This document shows positions 1 through 10,362 of a stretch of 64,000 bases of DNA, in pieces (the stretch's first letter is position 1; the number at the start of each line of letters is the position of its first letter). Origin of the DNA: Diphasiastrum complanatum (Eukaryota; Streptophyta; Lycopodiopsida; Lycopodiales; Lycopodiaceae). The position numbers and the translations under genes are program-made. Below the pieces are notes generated by a model, which saw nothing but the letters and a program-made list of their open reading frames with translations, did no database searches and had not been told where the DNA came from. The stretch is from positions 55,955,790 to 56,019,789 of the forward strand of contig CM055095.1 of assembly GCA_029204225.1 (NCBI GenBank), in the 5' to 3' direction.

Positions 1-215
1 GCTCCGCTCAGTACGAGAAATTCAAAGCAACCCAAATTGTCAACTTCTGATATGGTCCAATACAGGGAGAAAAAGCTAAAACATGTAGATTTATGGTCAT
101 CAGGAACATTGTATCCTATTGATCCATGTTCATTGCAACATCCAGATTTTCATTCGGTGAGTCAGTTGATAATCTATATGTGTCATGGTAAAAATGGCCT
201 TTTGGGTTACTGTGA

Positions 216-2170
216 GAATCAAGAAAAATATCAAAGGAGTGCGAAGAAAAATATACAAAGATAAAAACTTTTTTGGATGAAAATGAGATGCTCAAGGAGG
301 AGATCCAAAGGTTGAAATCTTCTTTGCATCATTATACAACTAGTAATGATGAGATAAAAATTGCATTTCAATCCATGCGTATCTCATATTTGTCTCTTGT
401 TAAAGATTTGGATGTGCTCAATAGAAAGGTCCGAAGCAACAAGAGGAAAAGACTGGTAAACAAGGATATATGTGATCTATCATCCAGAGGAGGTCATAGA
501 AAAAGACAAATCCGTGCATTCAAGTAGGTTATAGCTTATTTGGTACTGAAAATTGCTTGAACTTTTTGATTTATTCATAATCACTAATTTTGTTATTTAT
601 TCATTTCAACTTTCTGTTGATTTGCTTATTATATACTGTTGTGAATACTATGAGTGTCCTAATATCTACTGACATTTTCATGAACATTATGTTTGCAATG
701 CAGATCAGCATTGGTTGTTGAAGACCATTTGGCCGATAAGATTTCAATTGGAAACTCACTAGGCTCTATCTTGACTTCTAAATCTATAAAATCAATGTTA
801 AATAATAAAAAAATGAAAAAGATTAAGGCCTCCGTTACTGATAGCATTATGGATGGAGTTGGAAAAATACTAGACACCACATTGCTTCAGGGGGCATGTG
901 ACTTTTCTAGCATCAGTAGGGAAGCATATGCAACAATGTTGAAGATGATAAAGGAGGCATTTGCACAGGTAAATATTAAAAAGTTTCCAATCCCATGACC
1001 ATTTCATCTTTAAAAAAAAAGAGACATGTTAGACCATGGTATGCAGACAATAGTTGGTAATCCATCTCATATCAATGAAGTGTATTGCTCGAAAGGAGAA
1101 AGTCTAGCATATAACAATTCCAACAATTTATTTATTGACATTAATCAGTTATTAACATTTATCATAAATTTTTACGGTATTACAAATGAGAATGTCAATA
1201 ACAAGTTGATAGTTGCTCTCAAGTTAGATGAGTCTGAAATTATTAAAGGACAAAAAATGGAAAGAGTCAGTCTCACAATCATGAATGGAGCACTTTCAAA
1301 TTCAGAAGACTCAGAAGGCCTCAATTTCAGTGTTCAATCAGAAAATGATATCTGGTGGTTGACAGCATTTCAGGTATAACAGTTCATTCGCATAATAAAT
1401 AGGGATAATCATTTGAATATGGATTTCATGTCTAAAATCTTCTCAGTGTTAATATTATGAGGCTAATCACGATTTTGTATTCTCTTATAGGTGTTGAAAG
1501 AAGACCATAACATTCTCTCATGGATATTTAATAGAACATCATATCTTGCCACCATAAAAAATCACATGGAGTTCCACTCAATATTATTGGAATTGGCACT
1601 TTCAACATTGAATGGCATTTAGCAAGAGATCTGAAGACATTAAAATGTATGTTCAATGTATCTCATGGCGCTAACTCTAAACACCCTTGTTTGTACTGCA
1701 TGAAAACAACAAAAGACATGACAAGGAGTATAGGAATATCAAGAGATCGAGAAAAAAGTTAGACAACATGGTGAAATACTTGAGAAAAGATAAATTTTCA
1801 AATATTGATGTTCAAATGATACAGAAAACAACTAATGAATTTGTGGATGCAGTTCAGAGTGCATGGGGTGTTGATTATATAACACATTATATGGTAAGAT
1901 TTTGATTTTACACTTCGATAGACAAATATGTGCAATTAAATTAGATACTTTTGGTACTGATTTAGATTATGTTTTTATGACATGTAGCACATATTACGAC
2001 ATCATTCGACATTTTTTGCAAGAAATAGTGGAAGTCTTAGCATACGGTCATCGCAAGGAATGGAAAAATCTCATTGGCAAGCAAGAGCGGCATTTCAAAA
2101 TCGACGAATTATAAAAAATTTCAAAAAGCATGCATATTTATACAAGCCAGTAGGCTATAGACACACAATA
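216..2170 (+). pseudogene. Transposase-like gene, copy 1 (spliced, two frameshifts)
   Basis: Five exons can be traced with GT-AG borders and matching phases: about 216-523, 704-968, 1047-1373, 1491-about 1890 and about 1970-2114 or beyond. The first exon encodes a charged coiled coil (about residues 270-420 nt region) ending in a basic KRKR-like stretch. Exon 4 carries the core: W-H-L-A-R-D-L-K-T-L-K, then a histidine, then C-L-Y-C. The last exon has an E-x2-H motif (MEKSH). A D-L-K, C-x2-C, E-x2-H order is seen in several RNase H-fold DNA transposases, which is the basis for the call (inference). The frame changes once near 1560-1590 and again near 1720-1760, so the copy is broken. The same protein is encoded at 33425-32206 on the minus strand. 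The true start lies left of the window or is unclear. Superfamily not assigned. Confidence 0.55.
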
Positions 2171-2210
2171 AAATTTTGTATATTAAATAAAAATATCTAC
2201 AAAGTACAAT

Positions 2211-3354
2211 TCAGCAGTATCTAATCTGCTTCCGATATTTTTTCAATGAAAGTTGCAACTTAGAATCATGTAACAATTTTCTTATTTCGTATGGATCCAA
2301 TAGCTCATATTTTTCATGCTTACTCAGATCAACGTAAGCAACATACACTGCAAAATGAGATGATCTGAGCATGGAATTCACTGGTCCATATCCTAAAATT
2401 TTTACCGCAATAGTTTTTTTTACAAAAATTATTTTATGCACCTTATTAAAATTATGTCCTCCAAGAAAATGAGACAGTGCCTTGATTGCCATAATCATAG
2501 TTTCACCATGTTGATGAAACTTTGAATGGGCAACACTTATCTCATTATTCTTGAAGGACTTTAGATGGTGCCCAAGTGCATGATCTCTTGAAAATTCTCC
2601 CGCAGAAGATCTCTGCCCTCCTCGACGAATTGCGAAATCATCAAGGAAAATTGTTTCCTAAATTGATAAAAAACAATGTAAGCTCCAGTATATAATCTGA
2701 CATAACAAATCTACTAGAACTTGATAAGAGACAAAAACTTACGCATTCAACTTTATCTTTCCTGATTACTGTCTCTCCATCAATATTATGTCCACCTTTC
2801 GATGTCAATATTGTTGGTGAATAGACAGTTGGCTGTGGAAAACCAAGTTGACTTTGGATTCAAAGAAACTCCTCCTCAGAAGGTAGATCATTTTCTTTGT
2901 TGCGCATTTTCTCTACAACCATTTTCAAGCAATCTTTCCCTGAATAAAACTTATCATTATGTACATCGTCAACACTAGGGAGAAGATCATCAGCATCAAA
3001 ATCAATTATATCCGAAAATTCATCAAGCTCTTTGCTCAAAATGCAAAGAGTCTCAACTTCAGTGAAGTAAAAAAGATCCGATATTGTCAAAAAGAAATTA
3101 TTATCTATATTACAAGTATGCAAAGTAATCAAAGATTTATCAGAAGGAGAAAGGGTAGTGGGTGTTCTAGGGCCTATAAAAGTAGCCCTATTTTGAGCAG
3201 GATCAAAATTAGAACAATCATCAAAATTAATACTCGTATCAATAAAAAAGATATCTATATCTACAATCTTTGACTTTTCAAACTTTGTACCACTAGAAGA
3301 AGCTGCTTCAGAAGTGGAGGGCACAGAGTCCGAATCGTCAGAAATATTTAACAA
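2211..3354 (-). pseudogene. Gene B of the four-gene locus, unknown function
   Basis: Two minus-strand exons join in phase 0: 3354-2743 (donor GTAAGT) and 2657-2211 (acceptor TTTAG). The N-terminal part is acidic and serine rich, beginning with an ISDDSDS-like stretch; the C-terminal part is mixed, with no motif I recognise. One in-frame TGA lies near 2857, shortly before the donor, so the reading frame is interrupted. The gene converges with the transposase-like gene; their ends are about 50-100 bp apart. It reads away from the duplicated promoter block at 3.7-4.8 kb, which it may share with the histone-like segment as a bidirectional promoter (inference). No second copy was found in this window. 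I do not recognise the protein. Confidence 0.4.
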
Positions 3355-3720
3355 AAGAAAAAGACAAAAGTAGATTGAAAATCAACAAATCTACATTTTT
3401 TATTATGAACTGGGCACTCATCTACAGAATTGAAATCATTATGTAACTTGGTAACATTCTGTCAAGCTTAGCTTTGTAGATATGTTTGTCGAGTGCCACC
3501 AGGCCCTGATAATGAATCATGTCTTTATTCTGAGACCTGAATAACGGAGTACTGAACAGGGACTTAAATCTGAGATATATCTCAGAAAATGCCTCCACAC
3601 CAGGGCCCTCAATATAGAAGGTAGAATAATAAGAAAAGTAGAAAAAAGAGATTTGAAATAGTCCAACCTATTTGTAATACCAAATTCTTAAAAAAACAAA
3701 AAAAACAAAAAAAACAAACT

Positions 3721-4240
3721 GGATTCAAAATTAGACATTTTGCTTGAGAGAGATATTGGATGCTGGAGTATCGGATCCGAGCGCAAGAACAAAGAGCAGG
3801 AAAGAAAAGGAATACGAAACGCGCTTGAATGCGATATCGGAGGATGCAGTATCGGATCCAAGCGCATAATAGTCAACGAGACGTAATGAGAGCAAGCGGC
3901 GCACTTGAAATCGATATCCGGCAAAGCAATCGTAAATCTGCGTGAAAATTTGAACCAAAAAGGACCTATTTATATAAAAAATTTTGCACGTGTGGAGGAG
4001 AGGCGAAGGAACACGTGTCAACAGGCAATTGGCCAAAGTAAATGCGCCGTACATTGAATGATTGATCTGACATCTGCCACGTGCGAGAATGACACGCGTC
4101 GATAGGGGGTTCGAGCACGTGTCCCAGCCCATGTGGCCTCATAATGGGGTCATCATTGTCAGTACGGACATTCCACGTGGTCTAATCATCTGACGACATG
4201 TGTCTCCACCGTTTATTCACATGTGCAAAAATTTGCGAAA
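3721..4240. repeat. Tandem duplication unit 1 (ACGTG-rich)
   Basis: First unit of a tandem duplication with a period of about 545 bp. It starts with GGATTCAAAATTAGACATTT and ends near a TGTGCAAAAATTTG word. It contains many G-box/ABRE-like cores: CACGTGTGG near 3986, ACACGTGTC near 4012, CCACGTGCG near 4078, GCACGTGTC near 4114 and CCACGTGGT near 4172. A TATTTATATAAA box lies near 3968. It sits between gene B (-) and the histone-like segment (+). Confidence 0.85.
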
Positions 4241-4264
4241 ATTCATTAAAAAAAGAAAGCAAAA

Positions 4265-4792
4265 TGGATTCAAAATTAGACATTTTAAACAAAACTATCT
4301 GAATTGAAGGTCCAAATATCGCTCTCAGGCGCAAGAACAACGAGCTGAAAAAAAAAGGTTTGCGAGTCGCGCTTGAATGCGATACAAGATAATGTAGTAT
4401 CGGACCCAGGCGCATAATAGCCAACGTGATGTAATGAGAGGAAGCGGCGCGCTTGAAATCGATATCTGAAAAAGTAATCGTGAATTTGCGTGAAAATCCG
4501 AGCCCAAAAAAGACCTACGTATTAATTTGTTTTGCATGTGTGGACGAGTGGTGGAGTGACACATGTCATCTTGTGATTGGCCGAATTAAATGCGCCGTAC
4601 CTAGAATGATTGATCTGATATCTGGCACGTGCCGGAGTGACACGCGTCGATTAGGGATTCGCGTACGAGTCTAAGCCCACATGGCCTCATAATTGGGTCA
4701 TCATTGTCAGTACGGACACACCACGTGGTCTAATATTTTGACGACACGTGTCTCGGCCGTCTTTTCACACGTGCAAAAATTTCGTATATATA
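4265..4792. repeat. Tandem duplication unit 2 (ACGTG-rich)
   Basis: Second unit of the roughly 545-bp duplication, clearly homologous over its length to 3721-4240. It repeats the same word order, including TCATCATTGTCAGTACGGAC, CCACGTGGTCTAAT and ACACGTGTCTC. The downstream end runs into a TATA element. Differences between the units are mostly substitutions, so the duplication is not very recent. Confidence 0.85.
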
Positions 4793-4794
4793 AG
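4785..4794 (+). promoter_or_regulatory. TATA box upstream of the histone-like segment
   Basis: TATATATAAG lies just after the second ACGTG-rich unit and about 310 bp before the ATG of the histone-like segment. A pyrimidine-rich stretch follows at 4805-4835, consistent with a transcription start near 4815-4830 (inference). Confidence 0.5.
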
Positions 4795-5100
4795 TCTTCG
4801 GAATTTTCATTTTTTTTCCGCAAAATTTTCGCTTTTAGCTCCCGATATCGCTCTCAAGTGCGCTCTTTCATCATTCAAGCTTCCACCCTCTCACACTGCG
4901 CTTAAGTTGATACCGCCTGCTGTGCAATATCGCTTTCGAGCGCGCATCGCTTATCTACAAATAATCTTTGTAGATCTTGCGTTTGAGATCGATATTCAGT
5001 GCTGGTATCGATCTTAAGCCCCCTTCCATCGCAATTTTTTTTGTTTTGATCCACTTTTGTTTTGTTCAAACTTCTTTTTGTTAATTTTCTTTTTTCGAAA

Positions 5101-5487
5101 ATGATGGCGAGGACCAAATCCACCGCCCGTGCCATCAGCACTGTACAACCATCCCATTCTCGTGGCCTCCCTGATACTGGTTGTAGGCGTGGCAAGAAGT
5201 AGGTCTGGCTGAGGGAGATAAAAAAACTCCAGAGATCAACTGAATTGTTGATCCCTAGAGCTCCTTTCGGCCGATTTGTACGGAATGTCACTCTGTCACT
5301 TGGGCTTGATGTTCATTTTGCCGTAACAGCCATGCAGACCTTGCAAGGTGCTGCAAAAGATTTTTTATCCCAATTTTTTGAGGATACTTGTCTTTTGGCA
5401 GTGCATGGTAAGCGTGTCACCATCATGCCAAAGGATTTCGTTCATTCTCAAAAGGCTTCGGGACAGATATTCTGGTATGCACGTTGA
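5101..5487 (+). pseudogene. Histone H3 / CENH3-like segment with one internal stop
   Basis: The reading frame starts M-M-A-R-T-K-S-T-A-R, the H3 N-tail signature with Q5 replaced by S. The tail is short (about 34 residues before the fold, against roughly 48 in canonical H3) and lacks the K9-STGGK segment. A TAG at 5200-5202 separates tail from fold in the same frame. The fold follows at once: LREIKKLQRSTELLI, then P-R-A-P-F-x-R, then FFEDTCLLAVHGKRVTIMPKDF, closing with TGA at 5485-5487. LLIP-x-APF and KDF are CENH3-like, but loop 1 has canonical H3 length and the C-terminus is divergent. There is no intron. A one-codon nonsense change, readthrough or assembly error are all possible. The C48-like gene follows 160 bp downstream in the same frame. 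Confidence 0.75.
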
Positions 5488-5523
5488 TAATGCTAGCACC
5501 TCCAGGGACCTGCCTCTGGATAG

Positions 5524-7137
5524 AACCGATGTGCCTACTACCCTAGAAGGAAGAAAAAGCAGGCTGTCCCAAAGAAGACTGGATTTCGAAGGCCAACTGC
5601 TTTCCTTCCTCCTAGACATATCCCGGCCAAGAGACCCCGTGTCTTCTTGAGCTCTGAGTCAGATGCTAGAGAATTTGATTCAAATCGAGAATCTTCTCCT
5701 AGTCCTCCTCCTGTTATTCGTCCAGATCCTCAGCAGGTCTCATCACCAAAAGTGTTGATTACCCAAGACGAGCTAGACAAAATAACACGGAAATCTGTAA
5801 ATATTGTTTCCACTTCTCTTTTTGCTCTTGTACATAATCTTTTTGTGAGAATTCCATACGATCCAGCCCAGGTTTTTTTTTATTCTGACCATTATAATCA
5901 ATATGAGGCCTACCTAGCTAACAAAATTGATCTTCTTGGCAACTTTTTTGATTTTTTTCTTCCAGATACACGTAAAAGCTTTAGATTAGGTCCCAAATTT
6001 TGTGCCGAGCTAAAAGATAAGACCTCAGAAATTTCAGATGCAATAGTAGAGGCCGGAGTTTCTTTTTTGCAGAATAGTATTAGTTTCGATTCCCATGGTA
6101 CAGTTTTTGTAGTTAGTCCATTTTTCATGGGAGCGGTAAAGGCGACAGAAGCCAATTTTGAGAAGGCTGTCTATTTTATCGAGTGCAATCCTTTGGCAAA
6201 ATTTTATTTGATTCCATATGAAAATAAGTAAGGATTGCTCTTTTGTTTTTGTTGCTTTAATCTGGATTGTTGCATGTCTCATTGCTTCAATAAGAACAAA
6301 ATTTATTCATAAATATGAATTTAACGATATCTGTATCTTGGTTATTGCAGTCGGCATTGGAGCCTAAATATTCTTTTTGTAAAGATAAATAAGGAGGGAG
6401 TATCAAATTTTCTATGTGTAAAATTAAACTCAGCTGCAAATACACATAGAGAATTTGATTCTCTAATTCATGATGTCGTTCGGAAAATACTGACAACGAC
6501 AACTGCAATACGAGATATAACCATTAAATCTCTCAAGGTATATTGAATTTATCTCTGATATGCATGTATTTCTTTTTTAATTCAAATGTATCGTCATAGC
6601 ATAACTAAAATTCTGATCTTTATATTACTATTTTTTGTTCTATATATGCAATATGTACAGCAAAATGATGTTTTTAGTTGTGCATGGTTCGTCCTATATA
6701 ATATGAAGCTATTTTTTGAATGGTATAATTTACAAACGGATGTAGATATTGAAAAGATATAATTCTTTTCATTTGTAATTCATTTCATTCTGATTCATAT
6801 TTTATTACTATCATTGTTTGTAATTTGTTGATCTCGTGTTTTGTGATGACAATTCACTCTTGAGCCGTATACTCTTGATGATGTATATAGATTTTGGCAA
6901 GAATTGATCAAAACTTTTGTACAGTACGGTGTAAGCATTGCAGATCTTATATTATATGATCAAAAAGGAATAAAAGTCCTTCCTAATACAGAGGAAGACA
7001 ATTTTGTAGCAGATATTCTTCTTGCCTTAAAAGGCATTGAGGCCCTTCCCGAAACAGAGGAGGGCGAGATTATGGGAGCTGTTGCTTTATCAGTTCCTAA
7101 TACTGATATAGAAAATATAGAAAAATTGATAGAATAG
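5524..7137 (+). CDS. Ulp1/C48-like cysteine protease, four exons, open frame
   Basis: Exons: Met at 5647 to 6227 (frame open back to 5524), 6351-6537, 6661-6741 and 6865-7137. All have GT-AG borders and joined phases, giving about 373 codons with no stop. The splice at 6227/6351 creates N-N-R-H-W, the catalytic His-Trp of C48 proteases. Exon 3 begins Q-N-D-V-F-S-C-A-W-F, matching the Gln oxyanion and Cys nucleophile box. The acidic residue is uncertain (an Asn in KLNS or the Asp in FDSL). Upstream of Met the frame encodes a basic stretch (RRKKK, KRPR) that could be a nuclear signal. Exon 4 contains two related blocks of about 22 residues (KGI-x2-LP-x-TEE). Such domains act on SUMO-like proteins or, in mobile elements, on unknown targets; the substrate here is not known. 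No promoter is visible between it and the histone-like segment. Confidence 0.65.
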
Positions 7138-7334
7138 AGATCTATTTGTAAATAGAGAGACATAGAAAAAAAAAAGATACAATCATTTTATTTGTAAACA
7201 ACCCGTTTATGGATTTTTTTTAATTGATATCACAATAGATTCTTACAATCAGCTTGTGTCCATAGTGTAATAATGGAATGCATTTTTTCTATAATGATAA
7301 AAAGCCATTGGCATGTATTTGCTGATAGTGAATC

Positions 7335-8607
7335 TCAATGTTCTTCCACAAGTTGGATTGTTTCGCCAATATCTCTGCATTTGATCTCGAGCTCATGTCT
7401 TTTATGTACCTGCATAAAACTAATACAAAGTTAGTTAAAATTAGTACAGAGTTTGTATTAGAAAGTTTTAATTGAAACTATTCATAAAAGATCAAGTGTT
7501 TACAGTTACTTACGAGTTTACCATTAAAAATGAATCTTAAGTCTAAAAGTACATCATCTTGCAGGAGCAATAGTTCCCACCGGATGTAGTTTAGACTCCA
7601 ATCTTCTTCCACCTCAACACATGTCAAAACGGCATCATTGTATATAATTTTAATATTTTTTCATTTTGAATGTCCACTGGCTTCCAAGTCTTGATCGAGT
7701 GGCACCCATTTACCTTTACTTTTTTTCCATCTTTGATAATAGAAGCTTCAGCTCAACATTTGTTTTTCAATTTGATAACGGAAGCGCATGGAAGACATTT
7801 TAATTCTGCATTCTAGTTCTCCATCTGATCTTGTGTCCCAGCCTTAATCCATAAGTTCAGATAATAAACTATCTGATAAATTTTTGCATACAAACATCGT
7901 TGGGGTTTTGTGTACATTGACACTTGAAAAGAAATCCACAAATATATTCAAGGAAATAAACCAACTCAATCTGACTGTTTTTGATCCCGTGCTCATTTTT
8001 AATGAATTTTTTACATCATTATATATCTTGCAACGAAATGATTATGAAACTATAGCATCTGGTGCAATCCATTCATCACTTTCAAAACTAGGTAATGAAG
8101 TTGGTACTATTTGTCCAAAATTTTCTTTTGTATCAAGAATGTAAAGTATCAAAAATATCAATACTCACAGTTGTTCTTTTTGTGATCCTAACGGTTGAAT
8201 CCTTGCACATTTATCTCTGAATGCATATATACATGTTGGACTAGAATTTCAGAAATAGATTTTCCTCCTGTTGATGTTCTGAAATTCAAAATTCTGGCCT
8301 TCCAATAAGATCAAAATGATAGTTTTGACCTTTTTCTTTTTCGAAATGTTCCTCTTGATGATGGATGCATCAAAACCCAAGAGTTTTTTGAATATTTTCT
8401 TGGCACCCATAAATCATTATCATCTATCTCGTTGAATAGAAGCAGAGTCGATTGAGGAGCACGACTTCCTTGATGGCGCCATTCGTAATTTGCACGTAAA
8501 AATTTGAAACAATGAACTATGAATCTGAAAATTTGCGTAGAGAAAAAGCCATGAATCTGAGAGAAAGTGTTGGCAAAAATTTGAAACACTGATCTATTTG
8601 GCGTCAC
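7335..8607 (-). pseudogene. Gene D of the four-gene locus, copy 1, unknown function
   Basis: Read from about 8607 to the stop at 7335-7337. Recognisable segments in order: a basic region (RKRKRSKLSF) near 8320, a segment with WKARI...GGKSI...VQHVYMHSE near 8200-8300 and an FVCKNLSDSLLSEL-like segment near 7870. Then come a RFRYQIEKQM...YYQRW...WVPLDQDLE block near 7680-7770, a VEVEEDWSLNYIRWELL block near 7550-7620 and a last exon ending in QLVEEH. The blocks match copy 2 at 33.65-34.79 kb one for one. In-frame stops (near 8308 and 8190) and a frame change show decay. It converges with the C48-like gene. No known domain recognised; the penultimate block looks like a small ubiquitin-like or KOW-like fold only by general feel. 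Confidence 0.45.
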
Positions 8608-8939
8608 AAATTAACTCTGGTTATCCCTGTTAACCATGGTTTGACAATGCATAAACATTAATGGTACATCGATTTTCTCATCTCAACCATTTGTCATATT
8701 CATTTTTAATATTTTTGGGTCTCTTCGGACAGTGATGAGCTGGAATGGCAGGCCTCATCAACCAATAGCATTTCCACATGCTGCCCGACGAAACATCAAT
8801 ATATTTAAAAAGTTTTTATTTTATTTATATTTGAAAAATTCTACGTTACGTAGAACCCCGAAGCTAAGGTTTCAATTGGTCCACATGACAATGAAAATAA
8901 AAATAAAAAATAAAAAAGAAAACATTTTTTTTCAATGGC
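8608..8939. other. Non-coding spacer at the right end of the four-gene locus
   Basis: AT-rich DNA between gene D and a gypsy remnant. No coding signal, terminal inverted repeat or target duplication could be fixed here, so the right end of the element is unresolved. Confidence 0.3.
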
Positions 8940-10362
8940 CCTCGTTGGGCTCTAAGTTTTTCTAATGGCTAGAGGCACTCATCAGTCTAATGCTCAGAGA
9001 TTTTTGCGTAGCTTTAAAACGATTAGGATCAACATAATGGAGGAAATCTTCCTCCTCGTATTTCCAACCTTCTTCCAGGGTGAGCACCTGAAGAACTTCA
9101 ATTTCTTTTTCACTGCAAACTCCTTGCAATGGTTCTTGGTGTATAGCCTCTAGGCTCATCATAAAAAGTGAAACGGAATCTTGATGGCCTTCGCTAGATT
9201 TCTTCGCTGGTTGTTCTAATCTCTTGATCGAGGTATCGTCTTCATTGAAAAATGGGTCGACATCTGACCTTCACTTGGGGGATCGATCGTCTGATGAAAC
9301 ATCAAACTGAAGACAATCGATCATGGCTAGGGCCTCAGTCTAGTTCACCACATCGGTTTGCGAATCATCATGTATGACAATCCTCCTCCATCGACGTCCA
9401 TCGTCTGATTCTTCATCAGAGTGGATGGTAGTATCAGAGCTTGAGACCATGGCTCCTTGTCAGTCGGCTTCGTAATCCAAGTATCAGGATTGATCTTCAC
9501 TGCGGAATTGCATTTTTGCAGCACGATACGATTCTGTCCACAGTCATGAAGAGCTTGTGATGTTCTGAGCCAAGGTCTACCTAGCAGGACACTGTAGGTT
9601 TAGGGAGAGTCAGACAAGTCCAAGACTACAAACTCTAGCATGAAACAAATAGTCTATTTCCTAGAGTCATGCTTGGTGGATAGCTAGTTGGTCAATTTTC
9701 ACCTTAAATCTAAGATTTAGGTCCTATAAACTAGGAATCACTACCAAAATGACATGACCTACCCTATGGAATGGATCTAAACTACATTAGAAGTGGATTG
9801 CCAGTGGCATCTTGGCCTCACATGTGTGGAATCCACTTATGTACAAAATTTACATTATACTACATGGTTTTTGATCAAGGTAGATTTGCCAAATTTTGAC
9901 AATTCTTCACAAAATATAACCTAATGATTTTCCAATGAAAATGTCATCGGCCAAATGGCCTTTAGCAGCCAATGTAGCTCTACATAGCAAATATCATGTT
10001 CAGAAAATAGTTAGTAGAGATTTGGACACTCATTGTATTGACTGCGACACATTAAACAAATGATCTTCTAGAAATTTTTTGGTTTAAATCTCGTAATCAT
10101 TGCAGCTTTCACTACTTCCCAATCAGATCGTCGTCTTGATTATAAAACCAATCTTAAGTAGCACTAGTCAAGGACATAGGAAATAGATTAAGTTTATCTT
10201 TTGGGCTAACTTCACCATAGATTTCGCAAGATTCAGCAAAGATTTTAAGAAATCTAATTGGATCTGATAATCCATTATGCCTAGGCAACTCTAAACGAGG
10301 ACTTCTTCTAATGATAGAACGTTGACGTAACTGAACTCAGGCTCAAAATCTGTATCTGTCAT
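8940..10362 (-). pseudogene. Gypsy (Tat/Athila-like) gag-protease remnant
   Basis: Gag starts at the minus-strand ATG 10362-10360 (MTDTDFEPEFSYVNV) and, after a frameshift, has the capsid-like stretch FAESCEIYGEV...KLNLFPMSL near 10150-10270. Near 9530-9600 comes YSVLLGRPWLRTSQALHD, the end of the aspartic protease region, which matches the gypsy element at 26.4 kb and the one at 53.4 kb. At 8962-9162 a segment with YVDPNRF corresponds to the HMDPTRF spacer before RT. Many stops and frameshifts; no RT, RNase H or integrase follows, so it is cut at about 8940 at the junction with the four-gene locus. Confidence 0.65.

Larger units (their letters stand above)
3750..5020. promoter_or_regulatory. 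Iteron-like motif set, both orientations
   Basis: A motif of about 18-20 bp recurs: GCGCTTGAATGCGATATCGG at 3821-3840, GCACTTGAAATCGATATCC from 3901, a GCGCTTGAATGCGATAC form at 4369-4385 and GCGCTTGAAATCGATATC at 4449-4466. A further form is GCGTTTGAGATCGATATT at 4979-4996. The reverse orientation appears at 4316-4332, 4844-4863 (GATATCGCTCTCAAGTGCGC) and 4927-4945. Shorter relatives (TATCGGATCCAAGCGC) lie near 3773-3789, 3850-3865 and 4400-4415. These look like binding sites for a dimeric protein; what binds is unknown. Confidence 0.6.

Noticed and set aside
5473-5647. In-frame splice joining the histone-like fold to the C48-like ORF
   Set aside because: The only good donor (GTATGC at 5474) joined to the phase-matching acceptor before AAGGAAGAAA gives TGA; other acceptors lead into frames that stop by 5650. 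A direct fusion protein is not supported.
7884-8144. 86-codon plus-strand ORF
   Set aside because: It is the antisense shadow of gene D; the minus strand here matches copy 2 at 34.2 kb.
1-8607. Polinton/Maverick or viral insertion (because of a Ulp1-like protease and alternating genes)
   Set aside because: No protein-primed DNA polymerase, packaging ATPase, retroviral-type integrase or capsid motif was seen, and the genes have introns.
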